A DNA stretch of 64,000 nt from Palsa-739 sp036512155 (GCA_036512155.1 DATCBD010000038.1:18360-82359); one strand, 5' to 3'; shown: positions 1 through 7,986, counted from the first letter of the stretch. Made by a program: numbers and translations. The notes: generated by a model not told the origin, from the sequence alone.

Positions 1-54
1 GAGCTGCGCGGCGAGAAGCTCGCCGAGCTGCGCTCCTTGATGCAGGCGGAGTAA
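1..54 (+). CDS. C-terminal end of an unidentified protein
   Basis: The first 17 codons of the window read in frame 1 to a TAA stop at 52-54. The visible tail (ELRGEKLAELRSLMQAE) is charged and probably helical. It is too short to assign to a family. A strong terminator hairpin begins 6 bp after the stop, which supports this being a true gene end rather than a chance frame. The start lies outside the window. Confidence 0.55.
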   Translation, partial: ELRGEKLAELRSLMQAE

Positions 55-60
55 TGGAAG

Positions 61-82
61 AGGGGCGCCTTGCGGCGCCCCT
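61..82 (+). terminator. Hairpin terminator after the first gene
   Basis: A perfect 9-bp GC-rich stem (AGGGGCGCC at 61-69 with GGCGCCCCT at 74-82) encloses a 4-nt TTGC loop. It follows the stop at 54 by 6 bp. There is no real T-run after it. Position and strength make it the likely end of the upstream transcript; the next gene faces the other way. Confidence 0.7.
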
Positions 83-166
83 CATGCCCTCCCGACGAAC
101 TTCAGCCCTCGGCCTTGGAACAGGGTCGCAGGCCGTGTCGCGATCGTCGTCCCTCAACTGGGGGAG

Positions 167-1114
167 TTACCTGGCGGTCTGAGCGAGCCCGATGCCGCAC
201 AGCACGACGGCCGCGCCTACGAGCTGCGCTGCCGAGAGCGACTCGCGCAGCCAGACCCACGCGACGATGGTTGCGACCACGGGCTCGAGCATGGCCGTGA
301 CTCCGACCTGCGTCGCAGTGATGTGCCGCAGCGCGCCCACGATGAGCGTGAACGGGAGCGCGGAGCCGAGGACGATCACCCAGAGGACGAGCGCCCACAC
401 GGGCAGGTGATGCGAGCTCAGATGTCCCTGCAGCGAGACCGTCCGCGCGGCCGCCGACGCCGGGAAGCTCCACCACGGCTGCACGATCGTCCAGAAGACG
501 AGGGCGAAGAAGAAGGCCCATGCGAGCAGCGGGATCGCTTCGCGGCTCTTCATCTCGTGCTCGGCGAGCAGGAGGTAGCCCGCGAAGACGACGGCCGCGA
601 TCAACGCGTAGGTGACGCCGAGGCCGTCGAGCGTGACACCGCTCCAGAGCTGCACCATGAGCGCGAGACCGGTGAGTGAGAGGGCGAGCGCGAGCCAGAT
701 GCGGCGGCGAACGTGCTCGTGCCCGAACGTCCGCGCGTAGATCGCGACCAGAACCGGGCCGATGTACTGGATGAGGAGCGCGATGCCGACCGGCAGCCGG
801 TGGATGGCGAGGAAGTAGAAGAGCTGGACGAACGCGACGCCGACGATGCCGAAGAGCGCGAGCCGCGGAAGCTCGCCACGCTTGACGCGCAAGGACGACG
901 GCGCGCGCACGAGGGCGATCGCCGTGAGCGCGATGAACGCGCCGGCAGAGCGCGCCTCGGTCAGACGCAGCGAGGACAACCCGGATGAGAGCGCGACTTT
1001 CGACACCGGGCCGTTGATCCCGAAGAGCGTCGCCGCGACGGCGACCATGGTGTAGCCCACGACCGGCCGCCGGTCGCTCGGCGGCTCCCGGCTCGGCAGC
1101 AGCGGCTCGGTCAC
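167..1114 (-). CDS. EamA/DMT-family transporter
   Basis: A 315-aa integral membrane protein of the drug/metabolite transporter superfamily, probably exporting a small metabolite or amino acid across the inner membrane. The sequence shows about ten hydrophobic helices as two EamA repeats. The first opens with a Gly/Pro-bearing helix (TLFGINGPVSK, about residue 32) and the second ends in the typical LEPVVATIVAWVWLRE segment near residue 277. Length matches the family. The start is GTG (reads MTEPLLPS), and it is transcribed away from tRNA-Pro with 23 bp between them. The substrate cannot be told from sequence. Confidence 0.88.
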   Translation of the reverse strand: MTEPLLPSREPPSDRRPVVGYTMVAVAATLFGINGPVSKVALSSGLSSLRLTEARSAGAFIALTAIALVRAPSSLRVKRGELPRLALFGIVGVAFVQLFYFLAIHRLPVGIALLIQYIGPVLVAIYARTFGHEHVRRRIWLALALSLTGLALMVQLWSGVTLDGLGVTYALIAAVVFAGYLLLAEHEMKSREAIPLLAWAFFFALVFWTIVQPWWSFPASAAARTVSLQGHLSSHHLPVWALVLWVIVLGSALPFTLIVGALRHITATQVGVTAMLEPVVATIVAWVWLRESLSAAQLVGAAVVLCGIGLAQTAR

Positions 1115-1137
1115 GTGCGCAAGCTAGCCTCTGCGTA

Positions 1138-1211
1138 CGGGGCGTAGCTCAGCCTGGTAGAGCATCCGGTTTGGGACCGGAAGGCCGGCAGTTCGAGTCT
1201 GCCCGCCCCGA
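1138..1211 (+). tRNA. tRNA-Pro (anticodon TGG)
   Basis: A complete cloverleaf: 7-bp acceptor CGGGGCG/CGCCCCG, D arm GCTC/GAGC, anticodon stem TCCGG/CCGGA around loop TTTGGGA (anticodon TGG), T arm GGCAG/CTGCC, discriminator A. CCA is not encoded. The stop codon of the convergent monooxygenase gene begins at the very next base (1212). Confidence 0.96.
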
Positions 1212-2339
1212 TCAGCGCAGTGATGCCGTCACCGCTGCCGCCACTTTGCGCGCGGCGATGCTTCCCTCGCGCAGCTGTCCGCCGAGCGTCGGCGTGAAGC
1301 CGACGAACCACAGCCCCGGCAGCACGGGCTCGCCGTCGGTCTTCGTCGGCAGACCGCGCGGGCCGAGGACGTCGAGATGTCCAACGAGCGAGTCGAGGCC
1401 GGCGCGGAAGCCGGTGGCGGCGATGACCGCGTCCGGCGTCACGCGCGATCCGTCCGCGAGCACGACGTCGCTGGCCTCGAAGCGCTCGACCGCGGCGACG
1501 ATCTGCACGCGCCCACTTCGAACCGCGCCAACAATGCCGACGTCGAGGATCGGAGTCGTGCCCGTCGTGATGAACGACGTACGAATCCCATGCGCGGGAC
1601 GCGGCAGGCCCTGCGCAGCGAGATCGGGGATCGAGAGGCGTCGCTGTGTGATCGAGATCGGGTCGACCCAGTCCGGAGGCAGGTGGCGGATGGCGATACC
1701 GATCAGCTGTGCAGGAATCCCTGCTGTCGCGCGTCGCACGATCTGGGGCGGGTTGCGCACCGACAGCCGGCTGCGCGACGCATCACCGTCTGCGACGTCG
1801 GTGGCGATCTCCGCGCCGGAGTTCCCCGCGCCGACGACGAGCACGTCGCGCCCCCGGAACGGCGCCGGGTTGCGGTACTCGGAGGAGTGAATCAGCTCGC
1901 CGGTGAATCCCTCGAGCCCGGGCCAGTCGGGGATGAACGGCGCGCCGTTGTATCCCGTCGCGACGATGACGGTCTCCGCCTGCATCGGGCCGACGGTTGT
2001 GTCGAGGTTCCAGCCGGGATCGATGCGGTTCACGCGCACGCCGGTGCGTACGTCGATGCCGTGTGCATCGACGTACTCGGCGAAGTAGTCGATGAGATCG
2101 TCGCGGCGCACCCAGCGGCCGTAGTGCCGCGGGATCCGCCTCCCCGGCAAGCTCGAAAGCAACCGCGGCGTGTGCAGCCGCAGCCGGTCGTAGCGCTCGC
2201 GCCAGGCGGCGCCGGGCTCCGGGCCGGCCTCGAGCACGAGCGGATCGATGCCTGTCCTCCGGAGCAGCGCGGCGGTGGCGAGGCCGGCCGATCCGGCGCC
2301 GACGATCACGAGTGCATGGTTCTCCACGGCCGTGGTCAT
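1212..2339 (-). CDS. Flavin-containing monooxygenase / NAD(P)-binding oxidoreductase
   Basis: A 375-aa FAD/NADPH oxidoreductase of the flavin-containing monooxygenase/CzcO-like group, which oxygenates soft nucleophiles or ketones. The FAD-binding Rossmann motif (VIVGAGSAGLA) is about 10 residues from the N-terminus, an ATGYNGAPF segment sits mid-protein, and a second nucleotide motif (VVGAGNSGAEIA) binds NADPH. An upstream extension of the open frame to 2891 is compositionally a shadow of the BrkB gene, so I start at the ATG (MTTAVENHALVI) just before the Rossmann fold. It diverges from the BrkB gene with only 12 bp between starts, so its promoter probably lies inside that gene. Its TGA abuts tRNA-Pro. 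Confidence 0.86.
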   Translation of the reverse strand: MTTAVENHALVIVGAGSAGLATAALLRRTGIDPLVLEAGPEPGAAWRERYDRLRLHTPRLLSSLPGRRIPRHYGRWVRRDDLIDYFAEYVDAHGIDVRTGVRVNRIDPGWNLDTTVGPMQAETVIVATGYNGAPFIPDWPGLEGFTGELIHSSEYRNPAPFRGRDVLVVGAGNSGAEIATDVADGDASRSRLSVRNPPQIVRRATAGIPAQLIGIAIRHLPPDWVDPISITQRRLSIPDLAAQGLPRPAHGIRTSFITTGTTPILDVGIVGAVRSGRVQIVAAVERFEASDVVLADGSRVTPDAVIAATGFRAGLDSLVGHLDVLGPRGLPTKTDGEPVLPGLWFVGFTPTLGGQLREGSIAARKVAAAVTASLR

Positions 2340-2351
2340 ACCATCCCGTGC

Positions 2352-3278
2352 ATGGGGACGTGGCGCTCGATCGTCGTTCGCGCCGGCAAGCGGCTCCTCG
2401 CCGACAACGGGACGATGCTCGCGTCGGCGGTCGCGTACAGCACCTTCTTCGCGATCCCGTCCGTGCTGCTCGTCGCCGTCGGCGTCTTCACGCTCGTCTC
2501 GGGGCCGGACACCATCACGACACTCATGCAGCACCTTCGCCACGTCATGCCGGCGCAGGCGACGTCGTTGTTCGGCTCGAGCCTCAGGCGGCTCGATGCG
2601 CATACCGCGCAGAGCGTCGTCGTCACCGCGGTCGGGTTCGTGCTTGCGCTGTGGTCGACGACTGGCGCGATGACGACCTACATGAAGGCGATCAACCTGG
2701 CGTACGAGCGGGAGGAATTGCGGTCCTTCTTGCGCAAGCGGGTCGTCGCGCTCGCGATGGTCGCCGTCATCGGGCTCGCGTTCCTGCTCGTCGCGATCCT
2801 GCTCCTGTTCGGGCCATCGGTGGAACGGGTGGTCGCGTCGCACGCGGGGCCCGCGTCCGGCGTCGTCAGCTGGCTGTGGTGGATCGCGCAATGGCCGATC
2901 CTGCTCGCAGGCCTGCTCGTCGCATTCGAGACGCTGCTCTACCTCGGACCAGATTCGCCGGTGCGCCCGTGGCGCCTGTTCACTCCCGGGTCGCTCGTCG
3001 CGGCGTTCGTGTGGATCGCGGCGTCTGGCGCCTTTGCGTTCTACTCGGCCTCGTTCGGCTCGTACAACAAGACATGGGGCTCGCTCGGCGGGGTGATCGT
3101 CGTGCTCACGTGGTTGTGGTTAACCGCGCTCGCATTGCTGTTCGGCGCCGAGCTCGACGCGGAGATCGAACGCAGTCGCGACCTCACAGAGCAGCCAGCG
3201 CGCGCGACGCAGCGTGATCCGCAATCTCCGCACAGCGCCGAGCTTCCACAACGCGCCCGTCCTCCTGCCCGGCCGTGA
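2352..3278 (+). CDS. YihY/BrkB-family membrane protein
   Basis: A 308-aa inner-membrane protein of the YihY/virulence-factor BrkB family (formerly misnamed ribonuclease BN). Physiological function is unsettled. Family signatures are visible: DNGTMLASAVAYSTFFAIPS near residue 19, about six membrane helices, and the late block FAFYSASFGSYNKTWGSLGG near residue 230. The start is the ATG at 2352 (MGTWRSIVVRAGKRLLADN). The hydrophilic, Arg/Pro-rich C-terminal tail of roughly 30 residues is encoded antisense to the convergent cyclodeaminase-like gene, with a 95-bp overlap, so the last residues may be unconstrained. Confidence 0.88.
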   Translation: MGTWRSIVVRAGKRLLADNGTMLASAVAYSTFFAIPSVLLVAVGVFTLVSGPDTITTLMQHLRHVMPAQATSLFGSSLRRLDAHTAQSVVVTAVGFVLALWSTTGAMTTYMKAINLAYEREELRSFLRKRVVALAMVAVIGLAFLLVAILLLFGPSVERVVASHAGPASGVVSWLWWIAQWPILLAGLLVAFETLLYLGPDSPVRPWRLFTPGSLVAAFVWIAASGAFAFYSASFGSYNKTWGSLGGVIVVLTWLWLTALALLFGAELDAEIERSRDLTEQPARATQRDPQSPHSAELPQRARPPARP

Positions 3279-3714
3279 GGTTGATCGCGACGAGCGCGAC
3301 CGCGCCGCGGGCAGCGCCTGCGGCGAGCTGTGCGGCAGCGACTGCGTCCGCGCGCAAGCCCGCGTCCGCCTGGGTGGCGAGCTCCGCCCCGAGCTCGGCG
3401 ATGTCGGCAGCGATGCGCGCGAGCTCGAGCGGCGGTTCCGCTGCGCGCGCGTAGGCCTGGCCGATCTCCCAGTCCCTGCGATCTTCCGGGAGCGAGGCCG
3501 TCGTGTCCTGCGCGGCGAGCGCGCGGGGGTAGCGCAGGGCGTTGATGCGCGCCGCGCCGGTGAGCCGGAGCCGCAGCACCTCGGCTTGCGCCGCGAGCGC
3601 CGCCTCGCCGGAGGCGCGTGCGACCACGGCCAGTGCGTGCGCGGCGGCCACGCCGGCCGCGGCGAGCGCGGTCGCGCCGATCGGCTCTGCGTCCGAGCGA
3701 TCCTGCGACGTCAT
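3184..3714 (-). CDS. Cyclodeaminase/cyclohydrolase-family protein (FTCD C-terminal-like)
   Basis: A 176-aa Ala-rich, all-helical protein resembling the stand-alone cyclodeaminase domain of formiminotransferase-cyclodeaminase, which acts on tetrahydrofolate one-carbon adducts. Features are AAGVAAAHALAVVARASGEA near the N-terminus, the LRLRLTGAARINALRYPRAL block and a late ARGAVALVAINL helix. The canonical Gly-rich loop of the folate enzyme is not obvious, so catalytic activity is uncertain. The start ATG at 3714 overlaps the stop of the 84-aa gene as ATGA, implying translational coupling in a sigma factor - 84-aa - cyclodeaminase operon. It converges on and overlaps the BrkB gene. Confidence 0.65.
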   Translation of the reverse strand: MTSQDRSDAEPIGATALAAAGVAAAHALAVVARASGEAALAAQAEVLRLRLTGAARINALRYPRALAAQDTTASLPEDRRDWEIGQAYARAAEPPLELARIAADIAELGAELATQADAGLRADAVAAAQLAAGAARGAVALVAINLTAGQEDGRVVEARRCAEIADHAASRALAAL

Positions 3715-3965
3715 TCCGCGCCGAGGCGGAGCCGGAGCGAGGCGAGAACGGAGGGAGTCGCCTCGCAGCCGGCTTCCGCTAGGGCCGCTTCGAGATCCGC
3801 GACGAGCCGGGCGCGGAAGGCTGCGTCGGCCTCCCCGCGCGCGACGATCGACTCGATCGCGGCCCGGGCGAGCGGAAGCTCCTGCGCGGCCTGCACCCAC
3901 CCCTGCGGCGCCGGCGGAAGCAGGCGGAGCGAGACAGCGATCCGCTCTTCGTCGTATCCGGTCAT
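3711..3965 (-). CDS. Hypothetical 84-aa protein coupled to a sigma factor
   Basis: A small soluble protein with no family I recognise. It has an MTGYDEERIAVSLRLLP start, an amphipathic helix around PQGWVQAAQELPLARAAIE, and an Ala/Leu-rich second half. No Cys, His pair or membrane segment suggests a classical zinc anti-sigma factor. It lies 25 bp downstream of the ECF sigma gene and overlaps the cyclodeaminase-like gene by ATGA. Its position between a sigma factor and another gene makes a regulator of the sigma factor conceivable, but that is only context. Confidence 0.7.
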   Translation of the reverse strand: MTGYDEERIAVSLRLLPPAPQGWVQAAQELPLARAAIESIVARGEADAAFRARLVADLEAALAEAGCEATPSVLASLRLRLGAE

Positions 3966-3990
3966 CTCGAACTCAAGACGGGCGCGGGGC

Positions 3991-4524
3991 TCACGATCTT
4001 CCCTCCAGCTCGGCGCGGAGCTTCGTCAGGCAGCGAGAGATCCTGCTGGCGATCGTTCCCGAGGGCAGGCCGAGGGCGTCCCCGATCGCCTTGTAGCTCT
4101 CGTCCCGGCAAAAAAATCGGTCGAGGATGTCGCTGCACGGGGGGCCGACCGCATCGAGGCCGGCGCGCACGGTCAACGCCTCGTCGAGCTTGCCAAGCGT
4201 CTCGTCGATCTCGGCCGGCTCGAGCTCCTCCAGGTCGGCGAGGCCTTCGCGGCGTCCTTCCCGCAGGCGGTCGATGCACAGCCGTCGCGTGAGCTGCGCG
4301 ATCCACGGCCGCACGGCCTCGTCGTTCCGGAGCCGGTCGAGGTGCTCGTACGCGCGCGCGAAGACATCCTGGAACACGTCTTCGGCGTCGTCGTGATTCA
4401 GGCGGAATCCCTGGATGCAGATGGCGTAGACGTAGCGGGAGAAGCGCTCGACGAGCTCGTTCCACGCGCCGGCGTCGCCGGCGCGGCAGCGGGAGACGAG
4501 CTCGGCGTCCGTCCGTGTCGCCAC
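3991..4524 (-). CDS. ECF-type RNA polymerase sigma-70 factor
   Basis: A 177-aa sigma factor with only regions 2 and 4, as in extracytoplasmic-function sigmas. Region 2 contains the core-binding block (DDAEDVFQDVFARAYEHLDR, about residue 45) and region 4 the helix-turn-helix SYKAIGDALGLPSGTIASRI near residue 142. There is no C-terminal extension. No membrane anti-sigma factor is next to it; its operon partners are an 84-aa unknown and a cyclodeaminase-like protein. It diverges from the subtilase gene with 27 bp between starts, so it may control that gene or itself from this tight region. Confidence 0.92.
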   Translation of the reverse strand: MATRTDAELVSRCRAGDAGAWNELVERFSRYVYAICIQGFRLNHDDAEDVFQDVFARAYEHLDRLRNDEAVRPWIAQLTRRLCIDRLREGRREGLADLEELEPAEIDETLGKLDEALTVRAGLDAVGPPCSDILDRFFCRDESYKAIGDALGLPSGTIASRISRCLTKLRAELEGRS

Positions 4525-4551
4525 CGCGCGAGCCTACTAGGATCGACGGGT

Positions 4552-5388
4552 ATGTCGATCCTCGCGCACGAGTCGAACGAGGAGCTTCCGGCCTGGAGCC
4601 TGCCCGCCGCCGCCGGCGAGTCGATCCGGCTGCCGGAGGCCTGGACGGAGCCCGTGACGCGCGAGTGGGCCTGGGGCGGCACGGCGGGGAAGGGCGTGCG
4701 CGTATGCGTGCTCGACAGTGGGATCGAGCACGGTCATCCGCTCGTCGGCCGCGTCGACCACTCGGTCGCGATCGTACGCGAGGACGGCGGCATCGTCGTT
4801 CGCGAGGACGACGCAGAAGGCGATCTGTGCGGGCACGGCACCGCGTGCGCCGGGATCATCCGCATGCTTGCGCCCGAGTGCGAGCTCGTGAGCGTGCGCG
4901 TGCTCGGCGCCGGCTACACCGGAAGCGCCAAGGTGATGCTGCGCGGGCTCGAGTGGGCGATCGAGCAGGGGTTCGACGTCGTGAACATGAGTCTCTCGAC
5001 GACGAAGCGCGACTACGTCGACAGGTTGCACGAGCTCGCCGACACTGCGTACTTCAAACGCACGATGCTGGTTGCATCAGCGCACAACATGCCGGTCGAG
5101 AGCTTCCCCTGGCGCTTTGCGAGCGTCATCTCCGTCGGCAGTCACGAGGAGTCGGACCCGTTCACGTTCTATTCCAACCCGACGCCGCCGGTCGAGTTCT
5201 TCGCCCGCGGGCTCGAGATCGACGTCGCCTGGCTCGGTGGCGGCACGCTGCGCTCGACGGGCAACAGCTTCGCGACGCCGCACATCAGCGGCATCTGCGC
5301 GCTCATCCTCGGCAAGCACCCGGAGCTGACGCCGTACCAGCTGAAGAGCGTCCTGCACCTGACTGCGTCGAACGTGCGCGATGAGTGA
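4552..5388 (+). CDS. Cytoplasmic subtilisin-like serine protease (S8 family)
   Basis: A 278-aa subtilase with the full catalytic triad: Asp55 in VCVLDSG, His95 in GHGTACAG and Ser239 in GNSFATPH. The Asn oxyanion block (MLVASAHN) is also visible. There is no signal peptide, no inhibitor-type prodomain and no C-terminal sorting domain. It is shorter than most secreted subtilases and probably intracellular. The start is ATG (MSILAHESNEELP). Its last codons overlap the GAF-protein gene by 8 bp (start 5381, stop 5386-5388), so the two are co-expressed. The ECF sigma gene lies divergently upstream. The substrate is unknown. Confidence 0.93.
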   Translation: MSILAHESNEELPAWSLPAAAGESIRLPEAWTEPVTREWAWGGTAGKGVRVCVLDSGIEHGHPLVGRVDHSVAIVREDGGIVVREDDAEGDLCGHGTACAGIIRMLAPECELVSVRVLGAGYTGSAKVMLRGLEWAIEQGFDVVNMSLSTTKRDYVDRLHELADTAYFKRTMLVASAHNMPVESFPWRFASVISVGSHEESDPFTFYSNPTPPVEFFARGLEIDVAWLGGGTLRSTGNSFATPHISGICALILGKHPELTPYQLKSVLHLTASNVRDE

Positions 5389-6019
5389 TCTCCAGGCGGC
5401 GGTCGCGGCCGGCGTGCTCGGCGCCGAGGAAGGACACCGCGCGCTGCTCCAGTCGACCGCCGAGGTCGCGCGGGCGATCTTCAAGGCGAGGGCGTCGTCG
5501 ATCTTCCTGCTCGACACCGAGACGGACGAGCTCGTCTTCGAGGCGGTCGCCGGCGAGGGCGCTCAGACGCTCGTCGGTCAACGGTTCCCGTCCAGCACCG
5601 GAGTCGCAGGCTGGGCCCTCGTCACGCGGCAGCCGCTCGTCGTCGACGACCTCACGGCGGACACCCGGTTCTCGCAGGAGGCGGCCGAGTCGACCGGCTA
5701 CGTGCCGAAGGCGCTCATGGCCGTCCCGCTGCTCGTCGAAGATCGCGCGCTCGGCGTGCTCGAGGTGCTCGACCGCTCGAGCGAGCAGCCGTTCTCGCTC
5801 GCGGACATGAACCTCCTCGGTCTCTTCGCGAGCCAGGCGGCGGTCTCGCTTGACCTGTTGCAGCGCGCGCGTCGTGCGCGCGCGGTACTCGCGGGCGAAG
5901 GGGAGCTCGGCGCGCTCGCGCGCGTCGCCGCACAGCTCGAAGCGGCGGGCGAGGAAGCGCGGTTGGCCGGGCTCGAGCTGCTGCGCTCGCTCGAGCGGCT
6001 GCTCACGTCGGAGCGGTAG
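5381..6019 (+). CDS. GAF-domain protein coupled to the subtilase
   Basis: A 212-aa soluble protein that is a single GAF domain (about residues 20-165) with a C-terminal coiled-coil-like tail of Ala/Leu/Arg helices. Typical GAF elements are visible: ARASSIFLLDTETDELVFEA, GQRFPSSTGVAGWALVTRQP, and VPLLVEDRALGVLEVLDR. There is no kinase, cyclase or DNA-binding output domain, so it probably works by binding a small ligand and touching another protein, perhaps the subtilase with which its start overlaps. It is followed by a symmetrical terminator. Confidence 0.88.
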   Translation: MSDLQAAVAAGVLGAEEGHRALLQSTAEVARAIFKARASSIFLLDTETDELVFEAVAGEGAQTLVGQRFPSSTGVAGWALVTRQPLVVDDLTADTRFSQEAAESTGYVPKALMAVPLLVEDRALGVLEVLDRSSEQPFSLADMNLLGLFASQAAVSLDLLQRARRARAVLAGEGELGALARVAAQLEAAGEEARLAGLELLRSLERLLTSER

Positions 6020-6028
6020 GTCCAAAGA

Positions 6029-6052
6029 GAAGCCCGGGCGAGCCCGGGCTTC
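6029..6052 (+). terminator. Bidirectional hairpin terminator
   Basis: A perfect 10-bp stem (GAAGCCCGGG at 6029-6038, CCCGGGCTTC at 6043-6052) with a CGAG loop lies 9 bp after the GAF gene stop. Being symmetrical, it also lies 26 bp past the stop of the convergent 52-aa gene, so it can serve both strands. The T-runs are short. Confidence 0.75.
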
Positions 6053-6078
6053 GTCAGTTCTTCTTCGTGCAGAGGTCG

Positions 6079-6237
6079 CTACTCGACGCGGCGCGAATGC
6101 CCTTCGACCTCGTCGTCCTCGCTCTTCTCGTCGTCGTCGCCGGCCTCTTCGTTGGCGGCGACGCGACGCCCGTGGGCCTCGACCTCGTCGGAGTCGTCGT
6201 CCTGCGCAGCAACCCTGCGGCTCTCGTCCTCGGACAT
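6079..6237 (-). CDS. Acidic 52-aa repeat microprotein
   Basis: A 52-aa peptide preceded by a near-perfect Shine-Dalgarno (AAGGAGGG, 5 nt before ATG), the strongest ribosome site I noticed in the window, which makes the small gene credible. It is very acidic (runs such as DDDSDE and GDDDEKSEDDE) with no Cys and no hydrophobic core. A short motif recurs: DESRRVA, then DEVEAHGRRVA, then DEVEGHSRRVE at the C-terminus. I do not recognise a function. Possible roles include an intrinsically disordered regulator or a precursor peptide with repeated units. It is transcribed toward the shared terminator at 6029-6052. Confidence 0.72.
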   Translation of the reverse strand: MSEDESRRVAAQDDDSDEVEAHGRRVAANEEAGDDDEKSEDDEVEGHSRRVE

Positions 6238-6357
6238 GGTTTCCCTCCTTGTCGGAAGTCTGTGCGCTTTCGCGCTGTCCCCCTCTAGACGTGCTTGCGG
6301 ACGGGAATCTTCCCATTCCTCCTTCAAAAACACAACGAGGATTGAGATCCTGGCTTG

Positions 6358-7986
6358 GTGAGCCGGATCGCCGAGTCGTTGCGCGCGTTCTCGACCTCGT
6401 TCGCCAACCCGCAGCTCCGCCGGCTGCAGCTTGCCGGCGTCGGCTCGACGCTCGGCAGCTGGGCATACGGTGTCGCGCTCGCCGTGTACGCGTACGACGC
6501 GGGCGGAGCGCGTGCCGTCGGGCTGCTGCTCTTCGCGCGTTGGGGCCTGGCCGCCGGTCTCGCGCCCTGGCTCGCGCTGCTCGCGGACCGGGTCTCCCGC
6601 CGGAAAGTGATGCTCGCGTCCGATGTGTGCCGCGTCGGTCTCGTCGCCGGCATGGCCGCGATCGTCGCGACGCACGGGCCGGCGTTCGCCGTCTACGCGC
6701 TCGCGGTCGCGTCGACGGCCGCATCGACCGCGTTCCAGCCCGCGCAGGGGGCGTTGCTTCCGTCGCTTGCGAGGACGCCGGAAGAGCTGACGTCGGCGAA
6801 CGTCGCCATGAGCACGATCTCGAGCGTCGGCATGCTCGCCGGGCCTGCGCTCGGCGGCGCGCTGCTTGCCGTGACGGGGCCGTCGGTCGTCTTCGCCGTC
6901 ACTGCGGGAACGATCGTGTGGTCGGCGGCATGCGTGTTGCAGCTGCGGCTCGACTATCCGCCTGCGCGCAGGGAGGCCGAGCCGCTGTTGCCCTCGATGC
7001 TCGCGGGCTTTCGCGCCATCGCCGCCGAGCCGGCGTTGCGCGTCGTCATCGGTCTCAACAGTGCGCAGACGCTCGTCACCGGCGTCTTCGAGGTGCTTGT
7101 CGTCGTCGTCGCGCTGCGGCTGCTCGACGCCGGCAACGGCGGCGTCGGGTGGCTGAACGCCGCGCTCGGCGTCGGCGGCGTGCTCGGTGCGTTCGCGGTG
7201 GCAGCGCTCGCGGGGCGCAAGCGCCTCGCCGCCGACCTCGGTCTCGGCGTGCTCCTCTGGGGCGTGCCGATGGCGCTCGTCGCCGTCTGGTCGAACCTCG
7301 GCTTTGCGCTCGTCCTCTTCGCGGTCATCGGCGTCGGCAACACGCTCGTCGACGTCGCCGGCGTGACGCTTCTTCAGCGCTCGGCCGCCGACGAGGTGCT
7401 CGGCCGCGTCTTCGGCGTGCTCGAGAGCCTCATCCTCGCAACGCTCGCCGTTGGCGCGGCGGTCGCCCCTGCACTCGTGTCGGCGCTCGGTATTCGCACG
7501 ACGCTCGTGCTGGCCGGACTGCTCCTGCCCGCCGTCGTGCTCCTGCTCGCGCCGAAGCTGCGCGCGATCGATGCCGCGGCGCACGTGCCCGTCGAGGCGC
7601 TCGAGCTGCTCCGTTCGATCGCGTTTCTCGGGATGCTGCCGCCGCCGGTGCTCGAGCGTCTCACTTCGTCCGCGGTGCCGGTGGCGGTCCCGGCCGGCGA
7701 GACGGTGTTCGCACGCGGCGACGAGGGCGACCGCTTCTATGCGATCGCGTCGGGGCGCGTCGCCGTCGACGTGGAAGGCGGAGAGACACGCGAGCTCGGC
7801 CCCGGGGAGTTCTTCGGCGAGATCGCGCTCCTGCGCGACGTGCCGCGCACGGCGACCGTGCGTGCGCTCGATGACGTGCGGTTGTACGCGTTGGAGCGGG
7901 ACGATTTCATCGCCGCCGTCACCGGCCACGGACCGAGCCACGAAGCGGTGGAGCACGTCGTGGCGATCCGCCTCGTCGCGCTCTGA
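6358..7986 (+). CDS. MFS transporter with C-terminal cyclic-nucleotide-binding domain
   Basis: About 542 aa. Residues roughly 10-410 form a 12-helix major facilitator transporter (LADRVSRRKVMLASD between helices 2 and 3 is the family A-like motif). Residues about 430-540 form a CAP_ED/cNMP-binding domain: VPAGETVFARGDEGDRFYAI, then GPGEFFGEIALLRDVPRTAT, the phosphate-binding cassette. The PRTA arrangement matches true cNMP binders. Fusion implies that transport is gated by a cyclic nucleotide. The start is GTG at 6358; TTG at 6355 is equally possible. The TGA is followed directly by tRNA-Gly on the other strand. The transported compound is unknown. Confidence 0.9.
   Translation: MSRIAESLRAFSTSFANPQLRRLQLAGVGSTLGSWAYGVALAVYAYDAGGARAVGLLLFARWGLAAGLAPWLALLADRVSRRKVMLASDVCRVGLVAGMAAIVATHGPAFAVYALAVASTAASTAFQPAQGALLPSLARTPEELTSANVAMSTISSVGMLAGPALGGALLAVTGPSVVFAVTAGTIVWSAACVLQLRLDYPPARREAEPLLPSMLAGFRAIAAEPALRVVIGLNSAQTLVTGVFEVLVVVVALRLLDAGNGGVGWLNAALGVGGVLGAFAVAALAGRKRLAADLGLGVLLWGVPMALVAVWSNLGFALVLFAVIGVGNTLVDVAGVTLLQRSAADEVLGRVFGVLESLILATLAVGAAVAPALVSALGIRTTLVLAGLLLPAVVLLLAPKLRAIDAAAHVPVEALELLRSIAFLGMLPPPVLERLTSSAVPVAVPAGETVFARGDEGDRFYAIASGRVAVDVEGGETRELGPGEFFGEIALLRDVPRTATVRALDDVRLYALERDDFIAAVTGHGPSHEAVEHVVAIRLVAL

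Noticed and set aside
1377..2351. Open frame extending the BrkB gene upstream by about 325 codons
   Set aside because: It is Arg/Asp-rich, antisense to the flavin monooxygenase and lacks membrane helices; the family begins at the ATG at 2352.
2340..2891. N-terminal extension of the flavin monooxygenase frame
   Set aside because: The Rossmann motif normally lies near the N-terminus, and the extension is antisense to BrkB.
6255..6320. Minus-strand AAGGAGG followed closely by ATG (about 6319) in the gap before the MFS gene
   Set aside because: Spacing between the ribosome-site-like sequence and ATG is only about one base and the encoded protein has no recognisable composition; probably chance.
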